Part shown: positions 17,300 through 26,386 of the stretch, piece after piece | Numbering within the stretch: position 1 is the first letter of the stretch | Layout of the letters: each line of letters opens with the position of its first letter | Assembly (NCBI GenBank): GCA_947063485.1 | Contig: CAMSSU010000001.1 | Location: 60,556-124,555, forward strand | Direction: 5' to 3' | Origin: an uncultured Clostridia bacterium | GTDB taxonomy: Bacteria > Bacillota > Clostridia > Christensenellales > Christensenellaceae | Length of the DNA stretch: 64,000 bases | Made by a program: the position numbers and the translations under genes | The notes under the pieces: generated by a model | The model's input: only the letters and a program-made list of their open reading frames with translations | The model's database searches: none | What the model was told of the DNA's origin: nothing

Positions 17300-17674
17300 T
17301 TATTCTTCGCCGTCTCCCTCTTCCGCTTCCCAGGCATCTTGCTCCTCTTCCGAAAATTCTGCCGAAGCGAGTTGATCCAATAGGCCCAGAGCTTTTTGCT
17401 CATCCGCCTGGGCGACGTAAATATCCGTCTGTCCGCCGATTCCGCCGAAAACAGAGGAGAGGCCATCCGGGCATTCCGTCAGGTAGGCGATGTCCTCGCT
17501 TTGCAGGATGGAGCAGAGAATTTCCGCTTCGGGCATGGAATTGGCCGAAGCCACCAGGCAGAGCTCTGGGGCCGGCTGCTGCTCCCCGGCCTTGCGGCGC
17601 ACTTTCGTCCCGCACTCCGGGCAGCGGCTGAGGGTATCGTCAAATTCAAATGAACAGTATCTACAGGTTTGCAT
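17300..17674 (-). CDS. Zinc-ribbon DUF2007-like protein
   Basis: Small cytosolic protein of 124 residues, function unknown. The N-terminus is a zinc ribbon (CRYC and CPEC, about residues 4-21). The middle resembles the DUF2007 'putative signal transducing protein' domain (SANSMPEAEILCSILQSEDI, then a GGQTDIYV strand and an ADEQKALGLL helix). The tail is strongly acidic. The ATG at 17674 has AAAGGAG 7 nt upstream; an in-frame TTG just before it is not needed. Confidence 0.75.
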   Translation of the reverse strand: MQTCRYCSFEFDDTLSRCPECGTKVRRKAGEQQPAPELCLVASANSMPEAEILCSILQSEDIAYLTECPDGLSSVFGGIGGQTDIYVAQADEQKALGLLDQLASAEFSEEEQDAWEAEEGDGEE

Positions 17675-17783
17675 CAAACGCTCCTTTCTTCCTCTCTATG
17701 GTACGAGCATTTGCAAAGGCTGTCAAGGCAAAAAAAGAGGCAGTACACAGAGTGCACGCCTCTTTTGAGCTTGTGTTTTTTCC

Positions 17784-18782
17784 TTACTTGCTCGCCTCTT
17801 CCACGGCAACTGCAACCGCGACAGATGCGCCGACCATCGGGTTGTTGCCCATGCCGATGAGGCCCATCATCTCGACGTGCGCCGGAACAGAGGAGCTGCC
17901 CGCGAACTGCGCGTCGCTGTGCATTCTGCCCATGGTGTCCGTCAGGCCATAGGAAGCGGGGCCTGCTGCCATGTTGTCCGGGTGCAGGGTTCTGCCCGTG
18001 CCGCCGCCCGAAGCGACGGAGAAGTATTTCTTGCCGTTCTCCACAGCCCACTTCTTATACGTTCCGGCAACGGGGTGCTGGAAGCGGGTGGGGTTGGTGG
18101 AGTTGCCCGTGATGGAGACGTCTACGCCCTCTGCCTTCATGATGGCAACGCCCTCCAGAACGTCGTTTGCGCCGTAGCACTTGACAGCCGCGCGCTCGCC
18201 CTTGGAATATGCCTTCTCAAAGACGGTCTTGAGCTCGCCGGTGTAGAAATCATATTCCGTCTCGACGTGCGTGAAGCCGTTGATGCGGGAGATGATCTGC
18301 GCCGCGTCTTTGCCCAGGCCGTTTAAGATAACGCGCAGCGGGTTTTTGCGGACTTTGTTCGCCGTTCTGGCAATGCCGATTGCGCCTTCCGCAGCCGCGA
18401 AAGATTCATGGCCGGCCAGGAAGCAGAAGCAGTTGGTCTCCTCGCGCAGCAGCATGGCTGCCAGGTTGCCGTGGCCCAGGCCGACGGCGCGCTGATCTGC
18501 GACAGAGCCGGGAATGCAGAACGCCTGCAGGCCAATGCCGATGGCTTCCGCCGCATCCGCAGCCTTCTTGCAGCCTTTTTTCATCGCGATGGCGGCGCCC
18601 AGGGTATAGGCCCAGACGGCGTTCTCAAATGCGATGGGCTGAATCGAGCGGACAATCGAGCTGACGTCTACACCCTTCTCCAGCGTGTAGGCCTGAACGT
18701 CCTCCAGGGAGGAGAAGCCGTATTCTGCCATGCACTTCTCAATCTTTTTTATTCTTCTATCGTAACCTTCGAATTGTACCAT
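17784..18782 (-). CDS. GGGtGRT protein
   Basis: Member of a family named for its GGGTGRT motif, present here in SVASGGGTGRTLHPDNMA at about residues 258-275. The family is common in anaerobic Bacillota and its biochemical role is unknown. The 332-residue protein has no signal peptide or membrane segment; several Gly-rich and Ala-rich stretches and conserved Cys residues (for example NCFCFLAGHES) are visible. It lies 11 nt behind a NifU/IscU-like gene, a pairing that suggests an iron-sulfur or sulfur function. A GGAGG site precedes the ATG. Confidence 0.93.
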   Translation of the reverse strand: MVQFEGYDRRIKKIEKCMAEYGFSSLEDVQAYTLEKGVDVSSIVRSIQPIAFENAVWAYTLGAAIAMKKGCKKAADAAEAIGIGLQAFCIPGSVADQRAVGLGHGNLAAMLLREETNCFCFLAGHESFAAAEGAIGIARTANKVRKNPLRVILNGLGKDAAQIISRINGFTHVETEYDFYTGELKTVFEKAYSKGERAAVKCYGANDVLEGVAIMKAEGVDVSITGNSTNPTRFQHPVAGTYKKWAVENGKKYFSVASGGGTGRTLHPDNMAAGPASYGLTDTMGRMHSDAQFAGSSSVPAHVEMMGLIGMGNNPMVGASVAVAVAVEEASK

Positions 18783-18793
18783 GACGCGCCTCC

Positions 18794-19486
18794 TTATTCC
18801 TTTCTCGGATCGACATACTTGACGGCTTCATCATAGCGGCCGTAAGTATTGATGTTTTTCTCATATGCCTCTTTGGGATCCATGCCCTTGCGGATGGCTT
18901 CCATCATCTTGCCGAGGTGCACGAACTTATAGCCGATGACTTCGCCGTTCTCATCCAGGCCCATCTCCAGGCAGTAGCCCTCGGCCATTTCCAGATAGCG
19001 GACGCCCTTGGCCTTGGTGCCGTACATGGTGCCAACCTGGCTGCGCAGGCCCTTGCCCAGGTCTTCCAGGCCAGCGCCGACGGGCAGGCCGTTCTCGGAG
19101 AAAGCCGTCTGGCTTCTGCCGTAGACGATCTGCAGGAAAAGCTCTCTCATGGCGGTGTTGATGGCGTCGCATACCAGGTCGGTATTCAGCGCTTCCAGAA
19201 TCGTCTTGCCCGTGAGCACTTCCGCGGCCATAGCGGCAGAGTGCGTCATGCCCGAGCAGCCGATGGTCTCAACCAGCGCCTCTTCGATGACGCCGTCTTT
19301 GACGTTGAGCGTCAGCTTGCAGGCGCCCTGCTGGGGCGCGCACCAGCCAATGCCGTGCGTCAAGCCGGAAATATCCTTAATCTCTTTGGCCAGAACCCAT
19401 TTGCCCTCTTCCGGGATGGGAGCGGGGCCGTGATGCGGGCCTCTTTGCACGCATACCATTTCTTCCACTTCTTTGGAATATTGCAT
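18794..19486 (-). CDS. NifU/IscU-like iron-sulfur scaffold protein
   Basis: Scaffold-type protein, partner gene of the GGGtGRT protein. The ATG at 19486 follows AGGAGG by 7 nt; an upstream in-frame start at 19537 has no such site. The 230 residues show IscU-like cysteine contexts, HGIGWCAPQQGAC (about 45-58) and ETIGCSGMTHSA (about 75-86), then a C-terminal extension containing VGTMYGTKAKGVRYLEMAEGYC. A TATAAT box on the minus strand (19555-19560) is a candidate promoter, though no good -35 box is seen. Confidence 0.85.
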   Translation of the reverse strand: MQYSKEVEEMVCVQRGPHHGPAPIPEEGKWVLAKEIKDISGLTHGIGWCAPQQGACKLTLNVKDGVIEEALVETIGCSGMTHSAAMAAEVLTGKTILEALNTDLVCDAINTAMRELFLQIVYGRSQTAFSENGLPVGAGLEDLGKGLRSQVGTMYGTKAKGVRYLEMAEGYCLEMGLDENGEVIGYKFVHLGKMMEAIRKGMDPKEAYEKNINTYGRYDEAVKYVDPRKE

Positions 19487-19674
19487 GAAAACGTCCTCCT
19501 TCAAATTATCTAGGTGCGTCTTAGACTTCGTGCGCAACTAACAGATACGCTCCTATTATAACAATAAACCGCCCTGAATAAAAGGGATTTTTGGAAAAAA
19601 TGCCAGGCGCGCGGCCAATTTTGCATGGGGAAGAAAAAACGCGCCGCAAGGCCCCTGGGCGCGGGAAAATTTTC

Positions 19675-19703
19675 TTGCTATGGCCGGGGAGATTGGATAT
19701 AAT
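19675..19703 (+). promoter_or_regulatory. Promoter of the aminotransferase-tyrS operon
   Basis: TTGCTA at 19675-19680 and perfect TATAAT at 19698-19703, spacer 17 nt. No T-box element (no GGGTGGTACCGCG-type antiterminator) was found in the leader despite the downstream tyrS. Confidence 0.75.
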
Positions 19704-19754
19704 AAATATTTATAGAGAAAGTTTTTATTTTTATCAGAAGGCGAGGCGATAAAC

Positions 19755-20945
19755 GTGGAGTATTTGTTTGCAGAGCGGTTTGATGGAGTGGAAGGAAGCG
19801 CAATCCGGGCGATTTTCTCCCTGCTGGGCGATCCGGAGATCATCTCCTTCGCCGGCGGAAACCCATCCCCCAAAACCTTCCCTGCAGATAAGCTCGCAGG
19901 GTATGCGGCAAAGCTGATCCGAGAGCAGGGCGACAGCGTTTTGCAGTATGGCGGCACGCTGGGCACGGCAGATCTTCTAGGCCAGGTGCAGAAGCTGTTC
20001 GAGGCCGAAGGGCTTTCCCCAAAAAAGGAGGAGCTTATCATCCTTTCCGGCTCTTCCCAGGGCATCGATCTGCTGGCCAAGACGCTCATCAACCCAGGGG
20101 ATCGCATCATCGTCGAATCGCCGACGTTCCTGGGCGCCATCCAGACGTTTAAGATGTATCAGGCGGATCTCATCGAGGCCGAGATGGATGAGCATGGCCT
20201 GGTGATCGCGGATTTGGAAGAGAAAATCGCAAAATATCAGCCCAAATTCATCTATACTATCCCAACCTTCCAGAACCCTACTGGGCGCACCCTGCCGGCC
20301 GAGCGCCGCAGGCAGATTGCCCAGCTGGCAGAGAAGTATGGCGTCATCATTTTGGAGGACGACCCCTATGCCGCCCTGCGCTACGCAGGGGAGGCGCAGC
20401 CCTCCATCAAATCCTTCGACCGGGCAAACCGGGTGGTCAAGCTCATGAGCTTTTCCAAGACCATCTCGCCCGGCCTGCGGGTGGGCGCGGCGTATGCGCC
20501 GGCGGAGATTATTGCCAAGTTCAACCTGGGCAAGCAGGGGCAGGATGTGCATACGTCCAACCTGACGCAGGAGCTGGTCTGCGAATATATCAAAGAAGGC
20601 GCCTATTTCGATGGCATTGCGGCAAACTGCGCCTATTATGCGGGCAAGCTGGATGCGATGTATGCGGCGGCGCAGAAGTATTTCCCCAAGGGAACCAGGC
20701 TGGTGAGGCCGGAAGGCGGCATGTTCCTCTGGGCCGAGCTGCCGGAGGGCATCGACGCGACGGCGCTCTTTGAGGAGGCAGTCCGGCGCAAAGTCGCCTA
20801 TGTGCCCGGAACGCATTTTTATGCGCATGGCGGGCATGACAATACGCTGAGACTGAATTTTACAATGGCCGATGAGGCCCAAATAGAAAAAGGAATGCAG
20901 CTCTTAGGTGAGCTGTTTACAGATGGAGGAAACGAAAGAAGATGA
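19755..20945 (+). CDS. PLP-dependent aminotransferase, MocR-core/2-aminoadipate type
   Basis: Class I/II aminotransferase of 396 residues, starting with GTG. The fold resembles KAT-II/LysN 2-aminoadipate transaminases and the C-terminal part of MocR regulators, but without a winged helix. Visible features are [14 protein letters not shown] near the N-terminus, [14 protein letters not shown], the PLP-contact ILEDDPYA, and the Schiff-base lysine in [13 protein letters not shown] at about residue 235. It overlaps tyrS by ATGA, so it may act on aromatic or branched amino acids; that is inference from context. Confidence 0.88.
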   Translation: MEYLFAERFDGVEGSAIRAIFSLLGDPEIISFAGGNPSPKTFPADKLAGYAAKLIREQGDSVLQYGGTLGTADLLGQVQKLFEAEGLSPKKEELIILSGSSQGIDLLAKTLINPGDRIIVESPTFLGAIQTFKMYQADLIEAEMDEHGLVIADLEEKIAKYQPKFIYTIPTFQNPTGRTLPAERRRQIAQLAEKYGVIILEDDPYAALRYAGEAQPSIKSFDRANRVVKLMSFSKTISPGLRVGAAYAPAEIIAKFNLGKQGQDVHTSNLTQELVCEYIKEGAYFDGIAANCAYYAGKLDAMYAAAQKYFPKGTRLVRPEGGMFLWAELPEGIDATALFEEAVRRKVAYVPGTHFYAHGGHDNTLRLNFTMADEAQIEKGMQLLGELFTDGGNERR

Positions 20946-22162
20946 AAAACGCATTTGAAGTGCTTCAGGAGCGAGGGTTTGTCAAGCAGGTAACGCACGA
21001 GGGGCTGGAAGAGCTTCTGGCCAAAGAGAAGGTTACCTTCTACATCGGGTTCGACCCGACGGCGGATAGCCTGCATGTGGGGCACTTTGTGGCGCTGATG
21101 GCAATGGCGCATATGCAGAGAGCGGGGCACCGGCCCATCGTGCTGCTGGGCGGCGGCACGGGCATGATCGGCGATCCCTCGGGCAAAAGCGATATGCGCA
21201 AGATGATGACCACCGAGACCATCGATCACAATGTCGCCCAGTTCCGCAAGCAGATTGGCCGGTTCCTGGATTTCGGCGAGGGCAAGGCCATCATGGTGGA
21301 TAACGCCGAGTGGCTGCGGGATCTCAACTATATCGAGTTCCTGCGGGAAGTAGGCGCGCACTTCTCGGTCAACCGCATGCTCACGGCGGAATGCTATAAG
21401 CGGCGGCTGGAGAAGGGCTTAACCTTCCTGGAATTCAACTATATGCTCATGCAGTCCTACGACTTCTTGGAGCTCAACCGCCGCTATGGCTGCAAGCTGG
21501 AGATGGGCGGCGACGACCAGTGGAGCAACATCCTGGGCGGCGCGGATCTGATCCGCAGAAAAGAGAAAAAAGAGGCCTATGGGCTGACCTGCACACTGCT
21601 CTTAAAGAGCGACGGCAACAAGATGGGCAAAACCGAGGGCGGCGCGCTCTGGCTGGATGCCGAGAAAACATCGCCCTACGAGTTCTACCAATACTGGCGC
21701 AATATCGCGGATGTAGACGTCCGCAACTGCCTGGCACTGCTGACCTTCCTGCCCATGGAGGAAGTGGAGCGGCTGGGCGCGCTCAAAGATGAGAAGATCA
21801 ACCAGGCCAAGGAAGTGCTGGCCTACGAGGTAACGCGGCAGGTGCACGGCGAGGAGGAGGCCCAAAAGGCCCAGGCGGCGGCCAAGACGCTGTTTGCCGG
21901 CGCAGAGGGCGGCCAGGCTCCTACCACGGAGATCACCAAAGAGCAGTTTGCCGAAAATAATAAGGTCATCGACCTGATGATTCTGGCCGGGCTGACCAAA
22001 TCCCGGGGCGAAGCCAGAAGGCTCATTGCCGGCGGCGGCGTGTCCGTCAACGGCGAGAAGGTGGCAGAAGAGCTGGCAGAGCTTTCGGATGCGGATATCC
22101 GGGACGGCGCGATCATGATCCGCAAGGGCAAGAAGGTTTATCACAAGATCGTGGTGAAATAG
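20942..22162 (+). CDS. tyrS: Tyrosyl-tRNA synthetase
   Basis: Charges tRNA-Tyr. The 406-residue protein carries the HIGH-type signature [10 protein letters not shown] (about 39-48), the tyrosine-binding [14 protein letters not shown] and GGDDQWSN segments, the KMSKS-type loop as KMGKT (about 227-231), and a C-terminal S4 RNA-binding domain from about residue 340. Its ATG overlaps the aminotransferase stop (ATGA). Length and motifs are typical of the TyrRS-type found in Gram-positive anaerobes. Confidence 0.97.
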   Translation: MKNAFEVLQERGFVKQVTHEGLEELLAKEKVTFYIGFDPTADSLHVGHFVALMAMAHMQRAGHRPIVLLGGGTGMIGDPSGKSDMRKMMTTETIDHNVAQFRKQIGRFLDFGEGKAIMVDNAEWLRDLNYIEFLREVGAHFSVNRMLTAECYKRRLEKGLTFLEFNYMLMQSYDFLELNRRYGCKLEMGGDDQWSNILGGADLIRRKEKKEAYGLTCTLLLKSDGNKMGKTEGGALWLDAEKTSPYEFYQYWRNIADVDVRNCLALLTFLPMEEVERLGALKDEKINQAKEVLAYEVTRQVHGEEEAQKAQAAAKTLFAGAEGGQAPTTEITKEQFAENNKVIDLMILAGLTKSRGEARRLIAGGGVSVNGEKVAEELAELSDADIRDGAIMIRKGKKVYHKIVVK

Positions 22163-22189
22163 CGCGGGCAAAGCGAGGGGGAGAGGGCA

Positions 22190-22831
22190 GTGCAGGAATT
22201 AAGAGAATATCGGACCATTGCCCAGCCCTGCACCACCTTGCAGGTGATCAAAAAGTCCAAATTCTATGGGCGGCTCTATCCGGCAGAGAGCATGGAGCAG
22301 GCGCAGGAAATTCTGGATGGCCTGAAAAAGCAGTTTTGGGATGCGAGCCATAACTGCAGCGCCATGATTTTCGGGCAGATGCGGGAGTTTTCCCGGTGCA
22401 GCGACGACGGCGAGCCCCAGGGCACGGCGGGGATGCCCATGCTGGAAACCCTGCGGGGCAGCGGCCTGACGAATATTCTGGCTGTCGTTACCCGGTATTT
22501 CGGGGGGACGCTGCTGGGGACGGGCGGCCTGGTGCGGGCCTATGGCTCCAGCGTTTCGCTGGCATTGCAGGCGGCAAAAAAAATCTGCTATAAGCCCAGG
22601 ATTGTCTTTTCGCTAAAACTTCCGTTCCGGCTCTGGGGCAAGGCGGAATCCCAGCTTCTGGCCGCGGGCTACGAGATCGGCGAGGTGCAGTATACGGATG
22701 CCGTCTCGGGCACGGTCTTTTCGGATTTCGGTGCAGAAGGCAGGCTGGCCAAGCTCATCAGCGAGATTTCGGCGGGCAAGGCCGCGCCGGTGGAGATAGA
22801 GCGGCGCTATCAGGTAATCGAGGAGCGCTAA
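22190..22831 (+). CDS. YigZ/IMPACT-family protein
   Basis: Family of small proteins with an N-terminal UPF0029 domain; bacterial members have no firmly established function. The 213 residues contain the family signature DDGEPQGTAGMPML (about 68-81) and RYFGGTLLGTGGLVRAYG (split around residue 105), then a C-terminal ferredoxin-like domain. It begins with GTG after a purine-rich GGGGGAGAGGG site, 27 nt behind tyrS, so it may be co-transcribed. Confidence 0.92.
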   Translation: MQELREYRTIAQPCTTLQVIKKSKFYGRLYPAESMEQAQEILDGLKKQFWDASHNCSAMIFGQMREFSRCSDDGEPQGTAGMPMLETLRGSGLTNILAVVTRYFGGTLLGTGGLVRAYGSSVSLALQAAKKICYKPRIVFSLKLPFRLWGKAESQLLAAGYEIGEVQYTDAVSGTVFSDFGAEGRLAKLISEISAGKAAPVEIERRYQVIEER

Positions 22832-22887
22832 GCCCTATGGCCTGGGAAATAAAAGAATGAAATTGATAAAATAAAGGAGAGATGGCA

Positions 22888-23955
22888 ATGAAACTGGAGT
22901 TTATCCAAAGAGATGTTCTGAAGGAAAAACCGAAAGATGAGACAAAACTGGGCTTTGGCCGGATTTTTACCGACTATATGCTCATGTTGAAGCGCGATGG
23001 GCAGCGCGGCTGGTATCATGCGGCGATTGAGCCGTATGCCAACCTTTCGCTTTCCCCTGCGGCCACGGTTCTGCACTATTCCCAGGAGGTTTTTGAGGGG
23101 CTGAAGGCATACCGCGCAGAGGATGGCAGAGTGCTCATGTTCCGGCCCTGGGATAACGTGAAGCGCCTGGCGACTTCCGCAGAGCGCATCTGCATGGCCC
23201 CCTTCGACGGCGAGTTTTTCCTGAACTCTCTGTATGAGCTCATCAAAACCGAGCAGGACTGGATCCCCACTTCCCCCGGCACATCGCTGTATATCCGGCC
23301 GACGTATATCGGCGTGGATCCGTTTGTGGGCGTGCGCCCGGCAGAGGAATACCTGCTGTATGTCATCCTCTCTCCCTCTGGCGCATACTATGCTTCCGGC
23401 CTGTCCCCGGTGGATATCTATGTCGAGAGCAAATATGTCCGGGCGGTCAAGGGCGGCACGGGCCACCACAAGACGGGCGGCAACTATGCGGCCAGCCTGC
23501 TGGCCGGCGAAATTGCCCATAAGAAGGGCTTCGGCCAGGTGCTCTGGCTGGATGGCAAGGAGAATAAGTATGTCGAGGAAGTCGGCGCGATGAACATCTT
23601 CTTCAAGATCAAGGGCGAGCTGGTTACGCCCCCGCTGGGCGGCAGCATTCTGCCCGGCATCACGAGAGATTCCATCATCACGCTGGCAAAAGATATGGGC
23701 ATCCCGGTCAGCGAGCGCAGAATCTCCGCAGAGGAGCTTTATGAGGCTTCTAGGGACGGCTCGCTGGAAGAGATCTTCGGCTCGGGCACGGCGGCCGTAG
23801 TCAGCCCGGTGGGCAAGCTGCTCTGGGAGGATAAGGAGATCATCCCCGGCGACGGCCAGATGGGCGAGACGACCAAACTGCTCTACGATACGCTGACGGG
23901 CATCCAGTATGGCAGAATTGAGGATAAATTCGGCTGGGTCAAGGAGATCAAATAG
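22888..23955 (+). CDS. ilvE: Branched-chain amino acid aminotransferase
   Basis: Transfers amino groups between glutamate and leucine, isoleucine and valine 2-oxoacids. The ATG at 22888 is chosen over 22882 because AAAGGAG is 8 nt rather than 2 nt away; it gives 355 residues. Class IV PLP features are clear: the catalytic lysine in KGGTGHHKTGGNYAASL (about 188-204), EVGAMNIFF, and GSGTAAVVSPVG near the C-terminus. The type is the longer eukaryote-like BCAT common in gut Clostridia. Confidence 0.95.
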   Translation: MKLEFIQRDVLKEKPKDETKLGFGRIFTDYMLMLKRDGQRGWYHAAIEPYANLSLSPAATVLHYSQEVFEGLKAYRAEDGRVLMFRPWDNVKRLATSAERICMAPFDGEFFLNSLYELIKTEQDWIPTSPGTSLYIRPTYIGVDPFVGVRPAEEYLLYVILSPSGAYYASGLSPVDIYVESKYVRAVKGGTGHHKTGGNYAASLLAGEIAHKKGFGQVLWLDGKENKYVEEVGAMNIFFKIKGELVTPPLGGSILPGITRDSIITLAKDMGIPVSERRISAEELYEASRDGSLEEIFGSGTAAVVSPVGKLLWEDKEIIPGDGQMGETTKLLYDTLTGIQYGRIEDKFGWVKEIK

Positions 23956-23995
23956 CGCTGCATGGTTAACGTTTTGTTAAAAATGCGGCCCTGAA

Positions 23996-24024
23996 TTGAC
24001 TATCCGGCGCGGATGGTTTAGAAT
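23996..24024 (+). promoter_or_regulatory. Promoter of the CARDB-like surface protein gene
   Basis: TTGACT at 23996-24001 and TAGAAT at 24019-24024 with a 17-nt spacer, 86 nt before the start codon. Confidence 0.75.
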
Positions 24025-24065
24025 AATACCGTATTATTAGGTTTTCTGGTAATACGGTATTTTTT
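24025..24065 (+). terminator. Perfect 12-bp hairpin with T-run at the promoter/start region
   Basis: AATACCGTATTA at 24025-24036 pairs exactly with TAATACGGTATT at 24050-24061, followed by TTTTT. It begins at the base after the -10 box above. It could terminate ilvE transcription, attenuate the next gene or act as a DNA operator; see the finding. Confidence 0.65.
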
Positions 24066-24109
24066 ATTCGTCAAATACCCCGCGTGGGTTGCCTGAATGG
24101 AGGGTAAGA

Positions 24110-25843
24110 ATGGAGCATAGTTTTTCGCTTAGAAAAATGATGGCGGTGCTGCTGGTGGCGGTGCTGGCCTTTGGAGTTTTATGGATGCCTTCGTCTGCAA
24201 AAGCTGCGGGCGACAATATGGAGATGACGGTGGAATTCTCGCCGACTTCGCTCTCTTCCAGCGGAGAGGTGAAGGTGCGCGCGGTGGTCAGCAACCGGGG
24301 CGACGATGTCTCCAATGTTACGGTAACTGTGGGCGATAAGCAGGTTGCCAGCTGGAGCAGCTTTATCGCGGGCAACTCGGATGCCGCGGAATACTCCTAC
24401 ACAGTCAAGGATTCGGAGATCGGCTCGAATATCCCGGTCGTGCTCAACTATGAGTATAACGGCGAGAGCAAGAAAATCTCCAAGAGCTTTAAAGTCGCCA
24501 AAAAAGAGGCGAACGTCAAAGTCAGCACGGCGGTGAAAGTCGATAAAAACGTCGTTCCCAAGGAGACCAAAGTCGAGTTTACCTTTGTCGTGGAAAACCA
24601 GGGCGATACGACCATCGAGAACTGCACGATCTCCGCGCCGGTGCTCAACGGCGGCAATGCCGTCAGCAAGGCGTTTTCCGTCGCGCCGGGGGATGTCAAG
24701 TATATCACCTATACCGGCACGATCATGAAGACCATTAATGTCGAGCCGACGCTCAAATACACGGCCGCAGGCAAGAATTACAGCCGCAATATGGAGAGCC
24801 TCAAGGTTACCATGTCCTCGGCCTCCCTTTCCATGGCGGCAACTGCGGAGTCTACTACAATAGAAGCCGGGGAAAACGCCAAGTTCAACCTGGTGATCAA
24901 AAACGACGGCAATGTGGATCTCAAGAACCTGGTCGTCAAGGATGCTTCGGGCAATACCGTCCCTCTGGGCACTTCCACCATCAAAGAGGGCGCGACGCTG
25001 ACGGCGGATGTTTCGGATACGCTGACGGCCAGCAAGACCTATTCCTTCACGGCGACCTGTGAGGACGATTCGGGAGAGACGTATACCTTCCAGTCCAACG
25101 AGATGGAGATCACCGTCGAGCAGAAAGAGGAAGTAGACTATCAGAAAGATCTCTCTCTAAGTGTAACGGTAGATCAGAGCAGCTATGCGCAGACGGGCAA
25201 AGTAACCTTCAAGCTGGTGCTCAAAAACCAGGGCGAGGGGATCTTCACGGATGTTACGATTTCGGAAGAGACGCTGGGCAATTTGGGGACGTACGACGTC
25301 CTGATGCCAGGCGAAAAAGATATCGATACAGAGGCCGAGCTCTCCGAGAATGCGGTGTTCCGCTTCAAAGTGAGCGCCACAGATCCGGACGGCAAGGCAG
25401 TGGCAGTTTCCAGCAGCGATGTTCCGGTCGAAGTAAAGGAAGAGAAAAAGGCTTCCTCCGGGCTGGGCACAGCCATTTGGATTGTGGTGATCGTATTCAT
25501 TCTGATGGTTGCGGCGGGCATTGCGCTCATCATCCTGGTCAATAAGGAAAAGAAGAACCAGAAAAAGCTGCCTCCCAAAAACTCTCCCGCAAGGCCGGAG
25601 ACGCGCCGCCCGAGAGTCGAGCGCGTTTCGCCGGCGGCTGCCGCTTCGCCGGTTTCCGAGCGCTATGAGCGTCCGGAGCCCAAGGGCAATTTCCGGGATT
25701 TCGAACTGGAAGCGGATGAGGAAGAGCCGGAGGCAGAGCAGGAAGAAACGCTGCGGGAAGAGCAAGAGCAGCGGCCGGCTATGCGGCGGAAAGTTGCTCC
25801 CAAAGTGGATCCTTCGGATTTTGAAGACCGCAACAATTTTTAA
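24110..25843 (+). CDS. Membrane-anchored extracellular protein with CARDB-like repeats
   Basis: Predicted surface protein of 577 residues. From the ATG at 24110 (GGAGGG 6 nt upstream) there is a Sec signal peptide of about 33 residues ending SSAKAA. The exterior part has about four immunoglobulin-like repeats of roughly 100 residues with the CARDB-type pattern 'V-x-N-x-G' (VVSNRGDDVSNVTV, VVENQGDTTIENC, VIKNDGNVDLKN, VLKNQGEGIFTDV). A transmembrane helix lies at about 452-477, then a charged, proline- and glutamate-rich cytoplasmic tail of about 100 residues. The partner it binds is unknown. It stands alone between a promoter and a terminator. Confidence 0.8.
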   Translation: MEHSFSLRKMMAVLLVAVLAFGVLWMPSSAKAAGDNMEMTVEFSPTSLSSSGEVKVRAVVSNRGDDVSNVTVTVGDKQVASWSSFIAGNSDAAEYSYTVKDSEIGSNIPVVLNYEYNGESKKISKSFKVAKKEANVKVSTAVKVDKNVVPKETKVEFTFVVENQGDTTIENCTISAPVLNGGNAVSKAFSVAPGDVKYITYTGTIMKTINVEPTLKYTAAGKNYSRNMESLKVTMSSASLSMAATAESTTIEAGENAKFNLVIKNDGNVDLKNLVVKDASGNTVPLGTSTIKEGATLTADVSDTLTASKTYSFTATCEDDSGETYTFQSNEMEITVEQKEEVDYQKDLSLSVTVDQSSYAQTGKVTFKLVLKNQGEGIFTDVTISEETLGNLGTYDVLMPGEKDIDTEAELSENAVFRFKVSATDPDGKAVAVSSSDVPVEVKEEKKASSGLGTAIWIVVIVFILMVAAGIALIILVNKEKKNQKKLPPKNSPARPETRRPRVERVSPAAAASPVSERYERPEPKGNFRDFELEADEEEPEAEQEETLREEQEQRPAMRRKVAPKVDPSDFEDRNNF

Positions 25844-25855
25844 AAGACAAAAAGC

Positions 25856-25879
25856 GGGCGCCCCGTGGGCGCCCTTTTT
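25856..25879 (+). terminator. Terminator of the surface protein gene
   Basis: GGGCGCCC at 25856-25863 and 25867-25874 with a 3-nt loop, then five T. Confidence 0.9.
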
Positions 25880-26128
25880 GTGTTGAGGAAAAAATAAAAA
25901 ATACTTGTTCTCTAAATGAATTGTGCCGGGCCTCGGCGGGCCGGGCTGATCGAGCTGAAAGATAATAGGCGCGTTGTATCGCGCATAATCGGCAGCTTTT
26001 TCTCTGTAATTTCATCATAATACATTTTATTACAAAAGTAAAGATAATTTACTACAAAAATGTAATAAATTTATGAAAAATGTACTATATGCTCCAAAAG
26101 CCGCGTTGCGCGAATTATCGCTTTATAG
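25880..26128. other. AT-rich non-coding stretch with nested dyads
   Basis: No gene is seen. From about 26010 to 26100 the sequence is strikingly AT-rich for this genome. It holds nested inverted repeats: TTTATTACA at 26026-26034 with TGTAATAAA at 26061-26069, and inside them GTAAA at 26038-26042 with TTTAC at 26048-26052. This looks like a regulator site or curved upstream element. Confidence 0.4.
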
Positions 26129-26134
26129 TATAAT
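26106..26134 (+). promoter_or_regulatory. Candidate promoter reading into the 129-bp repeats
   Basis: TTGCGC at 26106-26111 and perfect TATAAT at 26129-26134, spacer 17 nt. The TATAAT is the first six bases of repeat copy 1. Confidence 0.55.
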
Positions 26135-26257
26135 ATTTCTACCCGTTACTGAAATCGAAGATTTCAAACGGGTTCCATAAATATTGAATCATGAGCGCTG
26201 CTCCGCTTCGCCGCAGCGCAAGAGAGGGGGGCAAGCTTTCGCTTGCTCCGATCATGA
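26129..26257. repeat. 129-bp tandem repeat, copy 1
   Basis: First of two full head-to-tail copies that differ at about 7 of 129 positions. Contents in order: TATAAT; a hairpin CCCGTT...GAAATC-gaa-GATTTC...AACGGG (about 26142-26172); a hairpin GCGCTGC...GCAGCGC (about 26195-26219); a hairpin GCAAGC-tttc-GCTTGC (26231-26246); then ATCATGA. No coding frame of note. Confidence 0.95.
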
Positions 26258-26386
26258 TATAATATTTCTACTCGTTACTGAAATCGAAGATTTCAAACGG
26301 GTCCCATAAATATTGAATCATGAGCGCTGCTCCGCTTCGCCGCAGCGCAAGAGAGGGAAGCAAGCTTTCGTTTGCCCTGATCATGA
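26258..26386. repeat. 129-bp tandem repeat, copy 2
   Basis: Second full copy. Two of its substitutions relative to copy 1 change C-G pairs into G-T pairs in the first and third hairpins (CTCGTT against AACGGG; GCAAGC against GTTTGC), so the stems are kept as RNA. The middle GCGCTGC/GCAGCGC hairpin is unchanged. Confidence 0.95.

Noticed and set aside
19538..19754. T-box riboswitch ahead of the aminotransferase-tyrS operon
   Set aside because: No specifier stem or GGGTGG-type antiterminator sequence is present in the short leader.
23961..23985. Possible Rex box near GGTTAACGTTTTGTTAA downstream of ilvE
   Set aside because: The half-sites are in the wrong relative order and spacing for TTGTTAAnnnnTTAACAA, and no promoter for a redox gene follows.
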